A stretch of DNA of 64,000 nucleotides from Acherontichlamydia pituitae (GTDB lineage: Bacteria > Chlamydiota > Chlamydiia > Chlamydiales > Rhabdochlamydiaceae), in NCBI GenBank assembly GCA_019634675.1, contig JAHCAX010000002.1:1-64000 (forward strand), written 5' to 3'. The translations under genes were made by a program, and so were the position numbers. The notes below the pieces were generated by a model, which had not been told where the DNA came from, did no database searches, and saw nothing but the letters and a program-made list of their open reading frames with translations. Below, piece after piece: positions 42,463 to 51,483 of the stretch (position 1 is the stretch's first letter; the number at the start of each line of letters is the position of its first letter).

Positions 42463-43818
42463 TTATTTTTTCTGTTGTGCGAGTTGCGCGCATGATCTTC
42501 CACAATAATTATGAACGCGCCCCGATGTTTCTACGAATTTTGGCCTTTCGTGGCAATTATCACAATTCTTAGGATCCTTGTACAATCGACCATGGCTAAT
42601 CGAACAAAACTCGTGTCCCTCATAACGAAGCTTATTGCAAGATGGAAGGATGCAGACTTCCCTAGTCGCAATTAAAGGCTGAGCTGTTGTTGGTGCCGTT
42701 AATGTCGGAGTAATTAAAGAAGGCGGCGTGCTTGAAGCATAAGAGTAGTTCCTAGGGCCGTTCAAATTTCCCCAAGGAGATGCAACCAGGCCGGTTCCGC
42801 CGAACTCTCCTCTAAGGCGCATAAGCGCTTTGCCTAGTTCATTTCCACCCGTTCCATTAAAACCATCGCTCCAGCAAGTATCTCTTCGGTTCGCATCTGG
42901 CAAGTGTTCGCATAGATATGCTGAACCGGTTGCCATAAGGATCTCTTTTAAAGGAGGGTTTGTCTCAAATTTAATACGCAAGACACTCGTCATGACATCA
43001 ATTTTGTTTCCTGATGATTGAGAGTCCCATTGGCTTAACCGCACTGCTGTCATTCTGTGTTGTTTAGATAACGAAACGGCTTGGTCTCCAGTGGTCTGAT
43101 CATTGAATAGATAATAAATCTCTGGTTGGTCGATGTACTTTTGAGATTGAAAAGCTGCTTCGGCATTTCCAAAGAGTTTTCCCTGGTAAAGGATCAAACA
43201 GGGATGAAAATTCCCAAAAACGCCAGTCAGAGGATCCGTCTTTTCGTCGTAAAAAATAATGAAGCCTAGAGCTTGAGCCCGCGCCCTGATTTGTTCCGAA
43301 GGAGAACTTGGATCAATAGGAGTTGAAATAGCGGCAGAGACAGCAGCTTGAGGCAAAGAAGAAGCGGAAGGCTGAGAAGCTGGTGGAACTTGATGGGAGT
43401 TTAAGACGTCATGAATAATTTTCTGGAGACTTGTTGGATTGTCTAAAGCATGCTGTTCACCGTAATTAGCCACTGGCGGTTCTCCAGCTTCGTGCCAAAC
43501 CTTAAAATAGATTTGATCAAGTTCAGTCTTTGGAATAGCTTGCAAACAGGAAGCTGTTGTTTTTAGACATTCCGCAACGATGCCTTGCGTTGCCATCTTA
43601 AGTTTATTTAAGTTGTCAAAGGCATGGTTTTGGCCATAATTATCTTCAGGAGGTCGGTTAGCTTGGTCCCATATGTTAAAAAAGATTTCCTGCTTTATCC
43701 TATCTGGGAGTACATTGACCAGTTCTCGCTGTTGCGACTCGGAAGAAGCATTTTGTAATAGAAAAACAGTATTTAAGTTATCAATCGCATCAATTAAATT
43801 AGTTGATTGTAAAGACAT
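42463..43818 (-). CDS. NADAR-domain protein with N-terminal repeats and C-terminal zinc-finger
   Basis: 451 residues in three parts. Residues ~1-125 carry two ~65-residue repeats with the shared motif I(F/Y)F.(I/V)W..A..PP..NYG..HA.DN. Residues ~175-350 are a NADAR (YbiA/RibX) domain: GFIIFYDEKTDPLTGVFGNF, AEAAFQSQKY, HLPDANRRDTCWSDG and GGNELGKALMRLR. NADAR domains cleave N-glycosidic bonds, either in riboflavin intermediates or ADP-ribose on DNA or protein. The last ~70 residues contain a Cys/His cluster (CILPSCNK, CSISHG, NCDNCHERP, YCGRSCAQ), likely one or two zinc-binding modules. Such an architecture suggests an effector or an ADP-ribosylation-related protein rather than a house-keeping enzyme. 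Stands alone. Confidence 0.7.
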   Translation of the reverse strand: MSLQSTNLIDAIDNLNTVFLLQNASSESQQRELVNVLPDRIKQEIFFNIWDQANRPPEDNYGQNHAFDNLNKLKMATQGIVAECLKTTASCLQAIPKTELDQIYFKVWHEAGEPPVANYGEQHALDNPTSLQKIIHDVLNSHQVPPASQPSASSLPQAAVSAAISTPIDPSSPSEQIRARAQALGFIIFYDEKTDPLTGVFGNFHPCLILYQGKLFGNAEAAFQSQKYIDQPEIYYLFNDQTTGDQAVSLSKQHRMTAVRLSQWDSQSSGNKIDVMTSVLRIKFETNPPLKEILMATGSAYLCEHLPDANRRDTCWSDGFNGTGGNELGKALMRLRGEFGGTGLVASPWGNLNGPRNYSYASSTPPSLITPTLTAPTTAQPLIATREVCILPSCNKLRYEGHEFCSISHGRLYKDPKNCDNCHERPKFVETSGRVHNYCGRSCAQLAQQKK

Positions 43819-44210
43819 ATTTAACCCCCCATCTTTTATTTCAAAGAAATCTTTATTCGCAAATTATTTTAACAATTCACAACGATTGATGTATAGTAAA
43901 TTTTCACCTTCCTCGCTCGACGTAAAGTAAAGAAATAAATACTGCTTTAATAACTCGTCCGTTGCCATTTTTATGTAAATTGAAATTTTTATTTACCTTG
44001 CAACATCTGACTATTTTAAGAGGTTAACGATGAATGGCGTTCAGGACGTAACCACCTGCAATCGAATTTGATCACACGCCAGAAAATCGTAATAAATATT
44101 TTAGACTCTAGCCTACCTATTCTACAAAGGTAATGGGGCTCCAGCATAGCAAAAAAAAGCTGTTGATCCTTAGCTAGTTAAGAAAATAACATCGACGAAG
44201 CCAGAAAGCG
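43819..44210. other. Gap without a recognisable gene
   Basis: About 390 AT-rich bases between two genes on the minus strand. The part nearest 43819 should hold the promoter of the NADAR gene (AT-rich, with GTATAG and TTGATG-like elements). No small ORF or RNA is recognisable in the rest. Confidence 0.35.
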
Positions 44211-44498
44211 TTAGCTTTTATTTCGAAAGAAAAAAACAAGACCGCCGCCGCTGAGCAACACGGCCATTCCGCCAATGAGCAGATAGGTCTGCTTCATGTC
44301 GTTCTCGCTGACCTTTTTTGTCAGCACATCGCCTACGATTGCGCCTAACGGCTCTTCCAAGGAAGGGCTTGCTACAGCGGAAACATTTTGCTTTGCTTCA
44401 TGCGTTTGTTGCATGGAATGGATTGCGTATGCGACAAAACCAGCACCGACGACCAGGACCATCAAACCCGCAATCTTCTTTAATTGAGACAAGTCCAT
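44211..44498 (-). CDS. DUF3185-like small membrane protein
   Basis: Starting at ATG 44498 (after GAGGA) the product has 95 residues with two membrane helices (AGLMVLVVGAGFVAYAIHSM and YLLIGGMAVLLSGGGLVFFF) separated by a ~40-residue polar loop containing GAIVGDVLTKKVS. The layout matches the DUF3185 family of small two-helix membrane proteins, whose function is unknown. It ends in a basic tail (FRNKS). Not operonic with neighbours. Confidence 0.7.
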   Translation of the reverse strand: MDLSQLKKIAGLMVLVVGAGFVAYAIHSMQQTHEAKQNVSAVASPSLEEPLGAIVGDVLTKKVSENDMKQTYLLIGGMAVLLSGGGLVFFFRNKS

Positions 44499-44797
44499 AT
44501 ATCCTCTTATAGTTGCTTCAAAGAAGCTCAAATCCAGAGAAGACCGCTTTAAAATCCCCTATCATCTATAGGAAATAGGCGGCCAACTTTCTAACGCTAC
44601 CTGGATACTGATCTCTGTTATTACTAAAAAAATATCTGCTTGTAAAGCTCAGACTCGATATTTAACTAGAGAATAAGGGGATTTTAGCATATGATCCTCG
44701 TCAAGTTTTTTAGATGGGAAGTCCAAGAAAGAAATTCGTTTGGTTCAGTGCCCCTCTGGAAAGAAAAAATGTACTCCATAACAGAGGTATCTCTAAA

Positions 44798-46093
44798 ATG
44801 AATTTTTCCGATTTTGAACTTGCTTCTCCCATTATGTCAGCCCTAAAAGAGATCGGCTACCAAAAGCCAACTCCCATCCAAGAACTCGCTATCCCTAAAA
44901 TCTTAAGCGGTTTAGACCTTATCGCGTCCGCCCAGACAGGAACGGGGAAAACAGCTGCCTTTATGCTTCCTGCGCTCCACCATCTGAGCACTCTTCCGAA
45001 GACCAAAGGCAAAGGACCTCAAATTTTAGTTCTAGTCCCAACCCGCGAATTGGCAATCCAAGTCGCCCAAGAGACCAAAAAGTTCGGAAAATACCTCCCC
45101 GATTTAAAAACAGTCTGCGTTTACGGAGGAGTTCCTTATCCCCCGCAGAACAAAGCCCTGAACCAACCTTACGATATTCTTGTTGCGACCCCCGGCCGCC
45201 TGATCGACCATATGGACGAAGGAAGGATCAATCTTTCAAGAGTTAAGTTCCTTGTTCTTGACGAAGCGGACCGGATGCTCGATATGGGCTTCATCGCCCC
45301 GGTCGAAAAGATCGCGGCAGCAACTCCTAAAGAGCGTCAAACATTACTCTTCTCAGCGACGCTTGACCCGAAGATTCTGAAAATCTCCCAAAAAATGCAA
45401 AAAGAGCCTTTCGAAATTAAAATTAAGCCTGACCACACCGTGAAAGGCAATATCGAGCAGCGCTTTTATTTTGCAGATGGGATGGGCCATAAGCTGCGAC
45501 TGCTGGACCATATCCTTGCTAACACGCCTATTGATCAAGCTATCATCTTTACGGCAACAAAACGGCAAGCCAACGAGATTGCTATTCAGCTCCACGAAAA
45601 AGGGCACCGCTCAGGAGCGCTTCATGGAAATATGAACCAACGGCAAAGGACAAAGACCATCGACAGGCTCCGCCGCAAACAGATCCAAATTCTGGTTGCA
45701 ACCGATGTCGCTGCGCGCGGTATCGATGTTGCCTCTTTGTCGCATGTCATCAACATCGACCTTCCCTACCAAGAGGAAGATTATGTCCACAGGATCGGCC
45801 GGACTGGAAGGGCTGGCGCTTCTGGTGTTGCGATCACATTCGCATCCTATGCAGAAGAGTCGATGATTGCCAAAATCTCAAAAATGACAGGCTCCTCCAT
45901 CAACATCCACACGATTGAAGGACTTGAGCCTAAGCCAAAATCTGAACGGAAAGATTTCCGTATGCAAAAGAAGAACGGGCCTTCCTTCCGTAAAGAAAAA
46001 GGGCCTCGCCGTTTTTCAAATAACAAGTTCAAGCCGTTTGGAAAAGGTAGGAGCGGAGGCTCTAAAGCCCGATTCGGCGGCAAAGGCCGTTAA
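44798..46093 (+). CDS. rhlE: DEAD-box RNA helicase (RhlE-like)
   Basis: An ATP-dependent RNA helicase of 431 residues from ATG 44798 (ribosome binding site AGAGG). All DEAD-box motifs are visible: Q motif near GYQKPTPIQ, Walker A AQTGTGKTA, PTRELAIQ, TPGRLID, VLDEAD, SAT, and the C-terminal ARGIDVA and HRIGRTGRAG. The basic Gly/Arg/Lys-rich tail (GKGRSGGSKARFGGKGR) resembles RhlE. The cellular role is RNA remodelling in ribosome assembly or mRNA decay. A 28-codon upstream extension is rejected. Followed by a strong terminator. Confidence 0.93.
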   Translation: MNFSDFELASPIMSALKEIGYQKPTPIQELAIPKILSGLDLIASAQTGTGKTAAFMLPALHHLSTLPKTKGKGPQILVLVPTRELAIQVAQETKKFGKYLPDLKTVCVYGGVPYPPQNKALNQPYDILVATPGRLIDHMDEGRINLSRVKFLVLDEADRMLDMGFIAPVEKIAAATPKERQTLLFSATLDPKILKISQKMQKEPFEIKIKPDHTVKGNIEQRFYFADGMGHKLRLLDHILANTPIDQAIIFTATKRQANEIAIQLHEKGHRSGALHGNMNQRQRTKTIDRLRRKQIQILVATDVAARGIDVASLSHVINIDLPYQEEDYVHRIGRTGRAGASGVAITFASYAEESMIAKISKMTGSSINIHTIEGLEPKPKSERKDFRMQKKNGPSFRKEKGPRRFSNNKFKPFGKGRSGGSKARFGGKGR

Positions 46094-46115
46094 CTCGGCT
46101 TTGCACATTTGCGCA

Positions 46116-46157
46116 CCAATGAAAAAGGGCCTGTTTTCACAGGCCCTTTTTCATTGG
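46116..46157. terminator. Strong bidirectional terminator
   Basis: An 18-base perfect stem (CCAATGAAAAAGGGCCTG / CAGGCCCTTTTTCATTGG) with a six-base TTTTCA loop lies between the convergent helicase and desaturase genes. The GC-rich centre flanked by A and T runs works in both directions. Confidence 0.9.
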
Positions 46158-46205
46158 GTATGAGATAGTTTGGCAACTGCCTCATCAATTGCATCCGGAA
46201 GAGAA

Positions 46206-47333
46206 TTAAGAAGCAGCCTGCTTCATAATGTCCTTAGAAAGCTTGTTCCAAGCTTCCCAGTCTTCAGCTATGCCTTTCTTAAGAGACTCGATCTGCAGTT
46301 TTAGCTCCTCTAACAAGTCTTTGTTAGGCTGCTCCTTTTCCTTGCAGTTCTTATACTCTTGCGTAAGCCTGTAGAAATCGGAGAACCTTGCAAGAATGTC
46401 CCGAGTGGTACTTTCGATCTTCTCTTCCAAAATAGCGCTATTGACGCTCAGGTAGTTCTTGACGACTTCGATCATCTCATTTCTCCGTTCGATCACGATC
46501 CTTTCTTGAATGCGGATGTGGCTGACCTTGCGAAGTCCGTAGGCCAATTTAAACTTTGATAAAGTCCAGATAAGCCACTTGGTCGGATCGAAATGATACC
46601 ATCGGATCCCATTGCGGTAATCATTGGCGAAAGTATGGTGATAGTTATGATAGCCCTCTCCAAAAGTAAAGATCGACATCAAATAATTATCTACAGCGGA
46701 GTGTTCCTGGCTGAACGATTTGCTTCCCCAAGTATGAGCAAGGGAGTTAATGAACCAAGTAAAGTGATGGAGGACAAGCAGGCGAACGCCCCATACAAAC
46801 ACGAATGCGCTCAGGTAGTCATTAAAAATATAGCCCATGACAGCAACAGAAAGGATGTTTGTCAAAAACATCAGAGGGACATAAAACTTGTGCTGAAACA
46901 TGACTAATTTATTTTTATACAGGTCGGCGACAACCTTGGGATCGATCGGATCCGCCTTATAAAACATCCAGAGGATATGGGCGAATAGGAAGCCTTTTTT
47001 GATCGAATACGGATCTTGGTCCTTATCGACATAGGCGTGGTGCTTCCGATGGTCGCATGCCCATTTCAAAGCACTGCCTTGCGTTGCAATTGTCGCAAAA
47101 AATAATAAGACAGCCTCCACATACTTATTGGTCTTATAGGTCGAGTGGGAATAGAGGCGATGGTAGCCCGCAGTAACGCTAATGCCGGAGATATACATTA
47201 GAAGCGCTGACACAATGCAGATCCCTGCTGATGGCGAGTGATGCATAAAGTAAATAGGCAGGCCGATCAAAAGAGCCAGGTGATAACCAACGATAAAAAT
47301 GAGTACGCCCCAATCGTATTTCGAATGTTTCAT
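46206..47333 (-). CDS. Acyl-CoA delta-9-type fatty acid desaturase
   Basis: A membrane desaturase with all three histidine boxes: HRLYSH, HRKHHAYVD and EGYHNYHH, and hydrophobic segments between. It introduces a double bond into saturated acyl chains using an electron donor. Residues ~290-375 form a charged helical extension (EVVKNYLSVNSAILEEKIES, then CKEKEQPNKDLLEELKLQIE) that could be a coiled coil. Eukaryotic-type acyl-CoA desaturases are rare in chlamydiae of humans, so this is an accessory trait. Good ribosome binding site (AAAGGA) before the ATG at 47333. Confidence 0.9.
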   Translation of the reverse strand: MKHSKYDWGVLIFIVGYHLALLIGLPIYFMHHSPSAGICIVSALLMYISGISVTAGYHRLYSHSTYKTNKYVEAVLLFFATIATQGSALKWACDHRKHHAYVDKDQDPYSIKKGFLFAHILWMFYKADPIDPKVVADLYKNKLVMFQHKFYVPLMFLTNILSVAVMGYIFNDYLSAFVFVWGVRLLVLHHFTWFINSLAHTWGSKSFSQEHSAVDNYLMSIFTFGEGYHNYHHTFANDYRNGIRWYHFDPTKWLIWTLSKFKLAYGLRKVSHIRIQERIVIERRNEMIEVVKNYLSVNSAILEEKIESTTRDILARFSDFYRLTQEYKNCKEKEQPNKDLLEELKLQIESLKKGIAEDWEAWNKLSKDIMKQAAS

Positions 47334-47505
47334 AATCTTTCCTTTGCTAACAAAACTAAAGCTCTAGCGAGCCGATTGCCCTATTCTAGCAGATTTTCCC
47401 GATTCGTTAAACAAATTTTATGGTAAACATTTTAAAATTTAAATATTTTATATATAGCGCATGCCGATGGAAGCAAAGGAACTCCTTCAGCGGAAAAGGA
47501 ACATC

Positions 47506-48699
47506 ATGAAACCATTGTTGGCCAAACTTCGCTTTGCCGGAGGCGTCTTCCTAATCACTGGAATGACGATAGGGGTCGGTATGCTTTCCCTGCCGATCTC
47601 AACAGCTGTAACAGGATTTATCCCTTCTCTGCTGAACTATTTCATCTGCTGGCTCTTCATGATGGGCACGGGATTGATGATCTTAGAGACTGTCAGCCGA
47701 TTTCCGCCAGGATCCAACTTCATCACTCTCTACGGCCATATTCTCGGCAGATGGGGAGAGCTTGCCTGCTGGGCGCTATTTCTCTTTCTCTTTCCCTGTC
47801 TCATGGTGGCCCACACTGTAGCAGGAGGCAAGCTTTTATGCGGTCTTCTTAATTACAATGTAACCCACCAGGTCTGCATCATTGCCTACGTGATTCCCTT
47901 AGCAGCCGTCATCTACCGGGGCATCCGATCGACGGAGCGTTTGAACACGCTGATTGTTTTGATCGTTTTAGTCCTCTTCATATGGTTCACCTTAAACGCA
48001 ATCGGTTCGATCCAGCTTCCTTACTTGCAGCGAAATGATTGGACCATCTCCTTTCAGGCAATCCCTATTTTTTTTACTGCCTATGCCTACAAAAGCATCA
48101 TTCCTACCACCTATCGGTATTTAGATTACGACGCAAAAAAGACCAAAAGAGCGATCATGATCGGGATAACCATCCCCTTTATCCTCTTTGTCGTATGGGA
48201 ACTGCTGATCTTAGGGATCATCCCCCTATCCGCACTCAACCAAATGCAGATCGATAATAGCAACTTCACGAACACCATATTCAAACCCCTTCATTTTTAC
48301 CTGCACAACCCTCTTTTTGAGGGATGGGGAAGATTTTTAATGCTTCTTGTCTCGACAACATCCTACTTGTGCATTGCCATCGCCTTTTCCGATTTCCTGC
48401 ATGACGGACTTAAGCTTAGAAGGCATCGAAGGACCGAAAAAGAAATTTTAGCGCTTGCAGTCTTCATTCCAGCCTTTGTCGCCCTTGTTAGCCCCCATCT
48501 CCTTGTCTATACACTCGCTTATATCGGAGGGGTTGTAACGATCGCTGCAGCGGGATTTTTTCCAGTCATCCTGACCTATGCGGCTAGGAAGCGCTTAAAA
48601 AATCAAAGGGCAAAGTACCTTTTTCCCGGCGGCAAACCGATGCTTGCCCTATTTATTGGCTTCGTCATCATCATAACCCTTGCAACATTCACGTTCTAA
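47506..48699 (+). CDS. tyrP: Aromatic amino acid permease (TyrP-type)
   Basis: A ~397-residue inner membrane transporter of the hydroxy/aromatic amino acid permease family. The N-terminal FAGGVFLITGMTIGVGMLSL (GxxIGxGxL) motif and about eleven helices are typical of TyrP, which imports tyrosine with a proton. The in-frame ATG at 47461 is longer by 15 residues, but 47506 follows AAAGGA and aligns with known starts. Chlamydiae carry tyrP genes, sometimes in tandem. The next gene, an MFS transporter, starts one base after the stop, giving a transport operon. Confidence 0.85.
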   Translation: MKPLLAKLRFAGGVFLITGMTIGVGMLSLPISTAVTGFIPSLLNYFICWLFMMGTGLMILETVSRFPPGSNFITLYGHILGRWGELACWALFLFLFPCLMVAHTVAGGKLLCGLLNYNVTHQVCIIAYVIPLAAVIYRGIRSTERLNTLIVLIVLVLFIWFTLNAIGSIQLPYLQRNDWTISFQAIPIFFTAYAYKSIIPTTYRYLDYDAKKTKRAIMIGITIPFILFVVWELLILGIIPLSALNQMQIDNSNFTNTIFKPLHFYLHNPLFEGWGRFLMLLVSTTSYLCIAIAFSDFLHDGLKLRRHRRTEKEILALAVFIPAFVALVSPHLLVYTLAYIGGVVTIAAAGFFPVILTYAARKRLKNQRAKYLFPGGKPMLALFIGFVIIITLATFTF

Positions 48700-48700
48700 T

Positions 48701-49882
48701 ATGAGCAAAATGAAATTTCAAATCTTGATCATCTATCTCGCTGCACTGGTCCAAGGAACTGCGCTTGTCACGTTCCCTGCTGCCGGAACGCTGATCACAA
48801 GCGCACAGGGGCAAAACCTAACGCCTGCGCAATACGGTTTTCTCTTTATCCCGATGAATATTGCAGCAATCCTGTCCGCTTTCCTAGCTGGCAATCTATC
48901 AGGACGTTTGGGACTGCGGCCAATCTTTGTTGCAGGACTTCTCTGCAATACCGTTTCCATGGCGTTTTTTGCATCGACCCAATCCTTTTTAACAAACAGC
49001 CAGAGTGTTTTCAGCCTCATGATTTTTGCGCTTTTGTTCATGGGATTAGGATTTGGAACGACTCTTACGATCTTGAACGCATACGTCGCAGCATTCTTCC
49101 CCAAAAGGATCCCCACCGCTTTGACAGCATTGCATTCATTGCTCGGCACCGGGACAGCGATAGCGCCTCTGTTGTTTAACTTCTTCATGCAGCGGCAAAG
49201 TTGGTGGATCGATCCGGTCCTGCTTGGAGGTCTTTTCATTCTCTTTACCCTCTTAAGTTGGAGCCTGCTTGATTCCGCCCATCATCAAAAGAACAGCTCC
49301 TCCTCTAGCCATAAAGAAAAACTTGGAGACGTTTTCAAGCTCTTTTGCGCGATGGTCTTTTTATATGGGATCTGCGAGACCATCTTCGGCAACTGGGCAA
49401 CGATCTTATTAACAACGGAGAGGGGCTTAAGTTTATCCAAAGCAAGCCTGGCCCTCTCGCTATTTTGGGCGATGGTCACATTGGGAAGGATCGGCATCGC
49501 TGCCAGCTCATTATGGATACGGCCCAAAATGATCTACGCGGGACTCCCTCTTGCCATCTTGATCGTTTATCTCTTTGTGCCGATTGCTCAAGGAAGCTTG
49601 TCGAGCTTGCTGCTATTTGCAGCAGCCGGGCTTGCGTGCTCAGGAATGCTCCCTTTGTCCATTAGCCTCGACCAAAAAGAATACCCTAAGCTTGCTGCTG
49701 TCATCTCCGGACGCCTTGTCACTGCCTATATGCTGGGATACTGCGTTGCAGCTTATGGGGCTGGAGAGCTCATGAAAATTTTTAAAATTTCTTTGGAATC
49801 GATTTATTTTTATACCTCATTTATCGCCTTGATTATGGTTATCTTGATGCCATTTCTCTTCAGAAGAATTATACACAAATGA
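48701..49882 (+). CDS. Major facilitator superfamily transporter
   Basis: About 393 residues with twelve membrane segments and an MFS loop motif (GNLSGRLGLRPIFVAGLL). The N-terminal half (TLITSAQGQNLTPAQYGFLFIPMNIAAILSAFLAGNLSG) looks like sugar or small-molecule permeases of the FucP/NarK-type branch; substrate unknown. The stop codon overlaps a TATACACAAA element (from 49870), which therefore encodes the last residues (IHK). It follows tyrP with a one-base gap and is likely cotranscribed. Confidence 0.8.
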   Translation: MSKMKFQILIIYLAALVQGTALVTFPAAGTLITSAQGQNLTPAQYGFLFIPMNIAAILSAFLAGNLSGRLGLRPIFVAGLLCNTVSMAFFASTQSFLTNSQSVFSLMIFALLFMGLGFGTTLTILNAYVAAFFPKRIPTALTALHSLLGTGTAIAPLLFNFFMQRQSWWIDPVLLGGLFILFTLLSWSLLDSAHHQKNSSSSSHKEKLGDVFKLFCAMVFLYGICETIFGNWATILLTTERGLSLSKASLALSLFWAMVTLGRIGIAASSLWIRPKMIYAGLPLAILIVYLFVPIAQGSLSSLLLFAAAGLACSGMLPLSISLDQKEYPKLAAVISGRLVTAYMLGYCVAAYGAGELMKIFKISLESIYFYTSFIALIMVILMPFLFRRIIHK

Positions 49883-50043
49883 ACTCAAAAGTTGGTTTTT
49901 GGCTGCGCCGAACCTCCGCATCTTCGGAGCCGACTGCATCGCTTAAGCTTATTCAAGTTGAGCTGCTTTATCGTCGCTTTGCTGCTCCAAACCTGCGGCG
50001 TTGGCTTTGCCAAATTCCCAACTTTTGAATTCATTTGTGTATA
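49870..50043. mobile_element. Palindromic element with TATACACAAA ends, copy 2 (174 bp)
   Basis: Left end TATACACAAATGAACTCAAA pairs with the right end TTTGAATTCATTTGTGTATA; together about 36-base terminal inverted repeats. The interior has GCATCGC, AAGCTTATTCAAGTTGAGCTGCT and GCCAAATTCC, all matched by the copy at 30193. The left terminal repeat overlaps the 3' end of the MFS gene and supplies its stop codon. No coding capacity, so MITE-like. Confidence 0.87.
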
Positions 50044-50175
50044 AAAAAAGCTAATTTTTACTTGCCGTTAAAAACACCACGCTGAATAATATCACATTAA
50101 TTCTCACGGCAATCCTTTCGGATTTTTTTAACAGAATAAACAAAAACTCTAGAATTAATTTTCTAGATAAATTTT

Positions 50176-51381
50176 ATGAATAAACGAACTGAATTTAAAT
50201 TTTTATTTTTGATTATTATCATTTTCATTGCAGCTTGCATTGAAACTGATATCTACTTGCCCGCTTTCCCCGACATGATGGTATGGTTTTCCGCATCGGA
50301 AGGAGCGATCCAAAGTCTATTAACTTGGAACTTTGTTGGCATTTGCCTATCCGGACCCTTATATGGCCCGTTATCTGATGCATTCGGACGGAAAAAACCT
50401 CTGATGATCGCCCTGGGCATGTTCCTTTTGGGCAGCATCATTACATTATTTGCCAAAGACCTGGACCAGATGCTGATCGGAAGGATCTTGCAAGGACTTG
50501 GCAGCGGAGGATGCTTTACTTTGGGAACAGCGATCATCTTCGACGCTTTCCAAAAGGAAAAGGCGATCCAAGCTACGAACAATCTCAATACGATTGTTCC
50601 GATCATCATGGCCGCAGCTCCAATGCTCGGCGGATATTTGAATCAAAATTTTGGATTCCGTTCGAATTTTTTAGCAATTGCGGTCTTTGTTTTGATCAGT
50701 TTGGTGATCTCCCAATTTTTTTATAAAGAGACCCTGCCTGAAGAAAAACGGATTCCTTTTAAGTTCTCTTCGATCTTGAAGGACTTTAAACAAGCGCTCT
50801 CCAACTTAGCGTTTTGGCAAGTGACAATGGTGATCAGCCTGCTGTTTTCCGGTTACATTGCCTTCCTTTCAGGCACTTCCGTCCTCTTTGTTGTGGAATT
50901 TGGAATGAGCAAGGTCCTATTTCCCTTCATCCAAGCTGCCATTCTCGGCGGATGGGTCTTGGGAAGCCTTTTGCTCAACCGGGTCATCAGAAAATGGGGT
51001 ATACCCAAGGTCAAACAAGCAGGGATCGCATTGTGCATCGCCGGCGGCATCGTCATTGCCATCGGAACGCTCATCGCACCGCGGGACCCTTATTCGCAGA
51101 CTTTTGGGATGGTCCTATACGCCTTAGGAGCTAATTGGATCATCGGCCTCTATTTTCCAGAAGGAATGGAGATCCTGCCCAACATTAAAGGGATTACAGC
51201 AAGCCTAATGACAAGCGCCAGGCTCCTCGCCGCTGCACTTGTTGTAGGGATGACGAGCTCTCTGTACAACGGAACGATCTATCCGCTTGCAGGGACTGTC
51301 ATTGCTACAATCGCGGTCATCCTGCCTACTTTGATCTACTATGAGAAACGGCGATCAGTCCAATCGGTAGAAACAACGTAA
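50176..51381 (+). CDS. Bcr/CflA-family MFS transporter
   Basis: A 401-residue drug-efflux-like permease of the major facilitator superfamily. The ETDIYLPAFPDM opening and GPLSDAFGRKKPLMIAL loop motif, plus QGLGSGGCFTLGTAIIFDAF, are typical of Bcr/CflA proteins that export sulfonamides, bicyclomycin or related compounds. Twelve membrane helices predicted. It is preceded by the palindromic element and followed by a small palindrome and a terminator. Confidence 0.85.
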   Translation: MNKRTEFKFLFLIIIIFIAACIETDIYLPAFPDMMVWFSASEGAIQSLLTWNFVGICLSGPLYGPLSDAFGRKKPLMIALGMFLLGSIITLFAKDLDQMLIGRILQGLGSGGCFTLGTAIIFDAFQKEKAIQATNNLNTIVPIIMAAAPMLGGYLNQNFGFRSNFLAIAVFVLISLVISQFFYKETLPEEKRIPFKFSSILKDFKQALSNLAFWQVTMVISLLFSGYIAFLSGTSVLFVVEFGMSKVLFPFIQAAILGGWVLGSLLLNRVIRKWGIPKVKQAGIALCIAGGIVIAIGTLIAPRDPYSQTFGMVLYALGANWIIGLYFPEGMEILPNIKGITASLMTSARLLAAALVVGMTSSLYNGTIYPLAGTVIATIAVILPTLIYYEKRRSVQSVETT

Positions 51382-51385
51382 GGAT

Positions 51386-51401
51386 GCAGTTGCAAAACTG
51401 C
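51386..51401. repeat. Palindrome GCAGTTGCAAAACTGC
   Basis: A 16-base hairpin of the same family as that at 14179-14193, placed just after the stop of the Bcr/CflA gene. It may act with the following stem-loop as a terminator or be a small dispersed repeat. Confidence 0.5.
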
Positions 51402-51420
51402 TTCTAAGGACAAAAAAAAG

Positions 51421-51455
51421 CCCCGGAACAACAGCCTTAAGCTTTTATTCCGGGG
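51421..51455. terminator. Bidirectional terminator, CCCCGGAA/TTCCGGGG stem
   Basis: An eight-base GC-rich stem with a long loop that contains AAGCTT, framed by an A run (left) and T run (right). It ends the Bcr/CflA gene and the convergent SWIB gene. Confidence 0.85.
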
Positions 51456-51483
51456 ATTCTTTTGAAAAACACTTTTAAACGTC

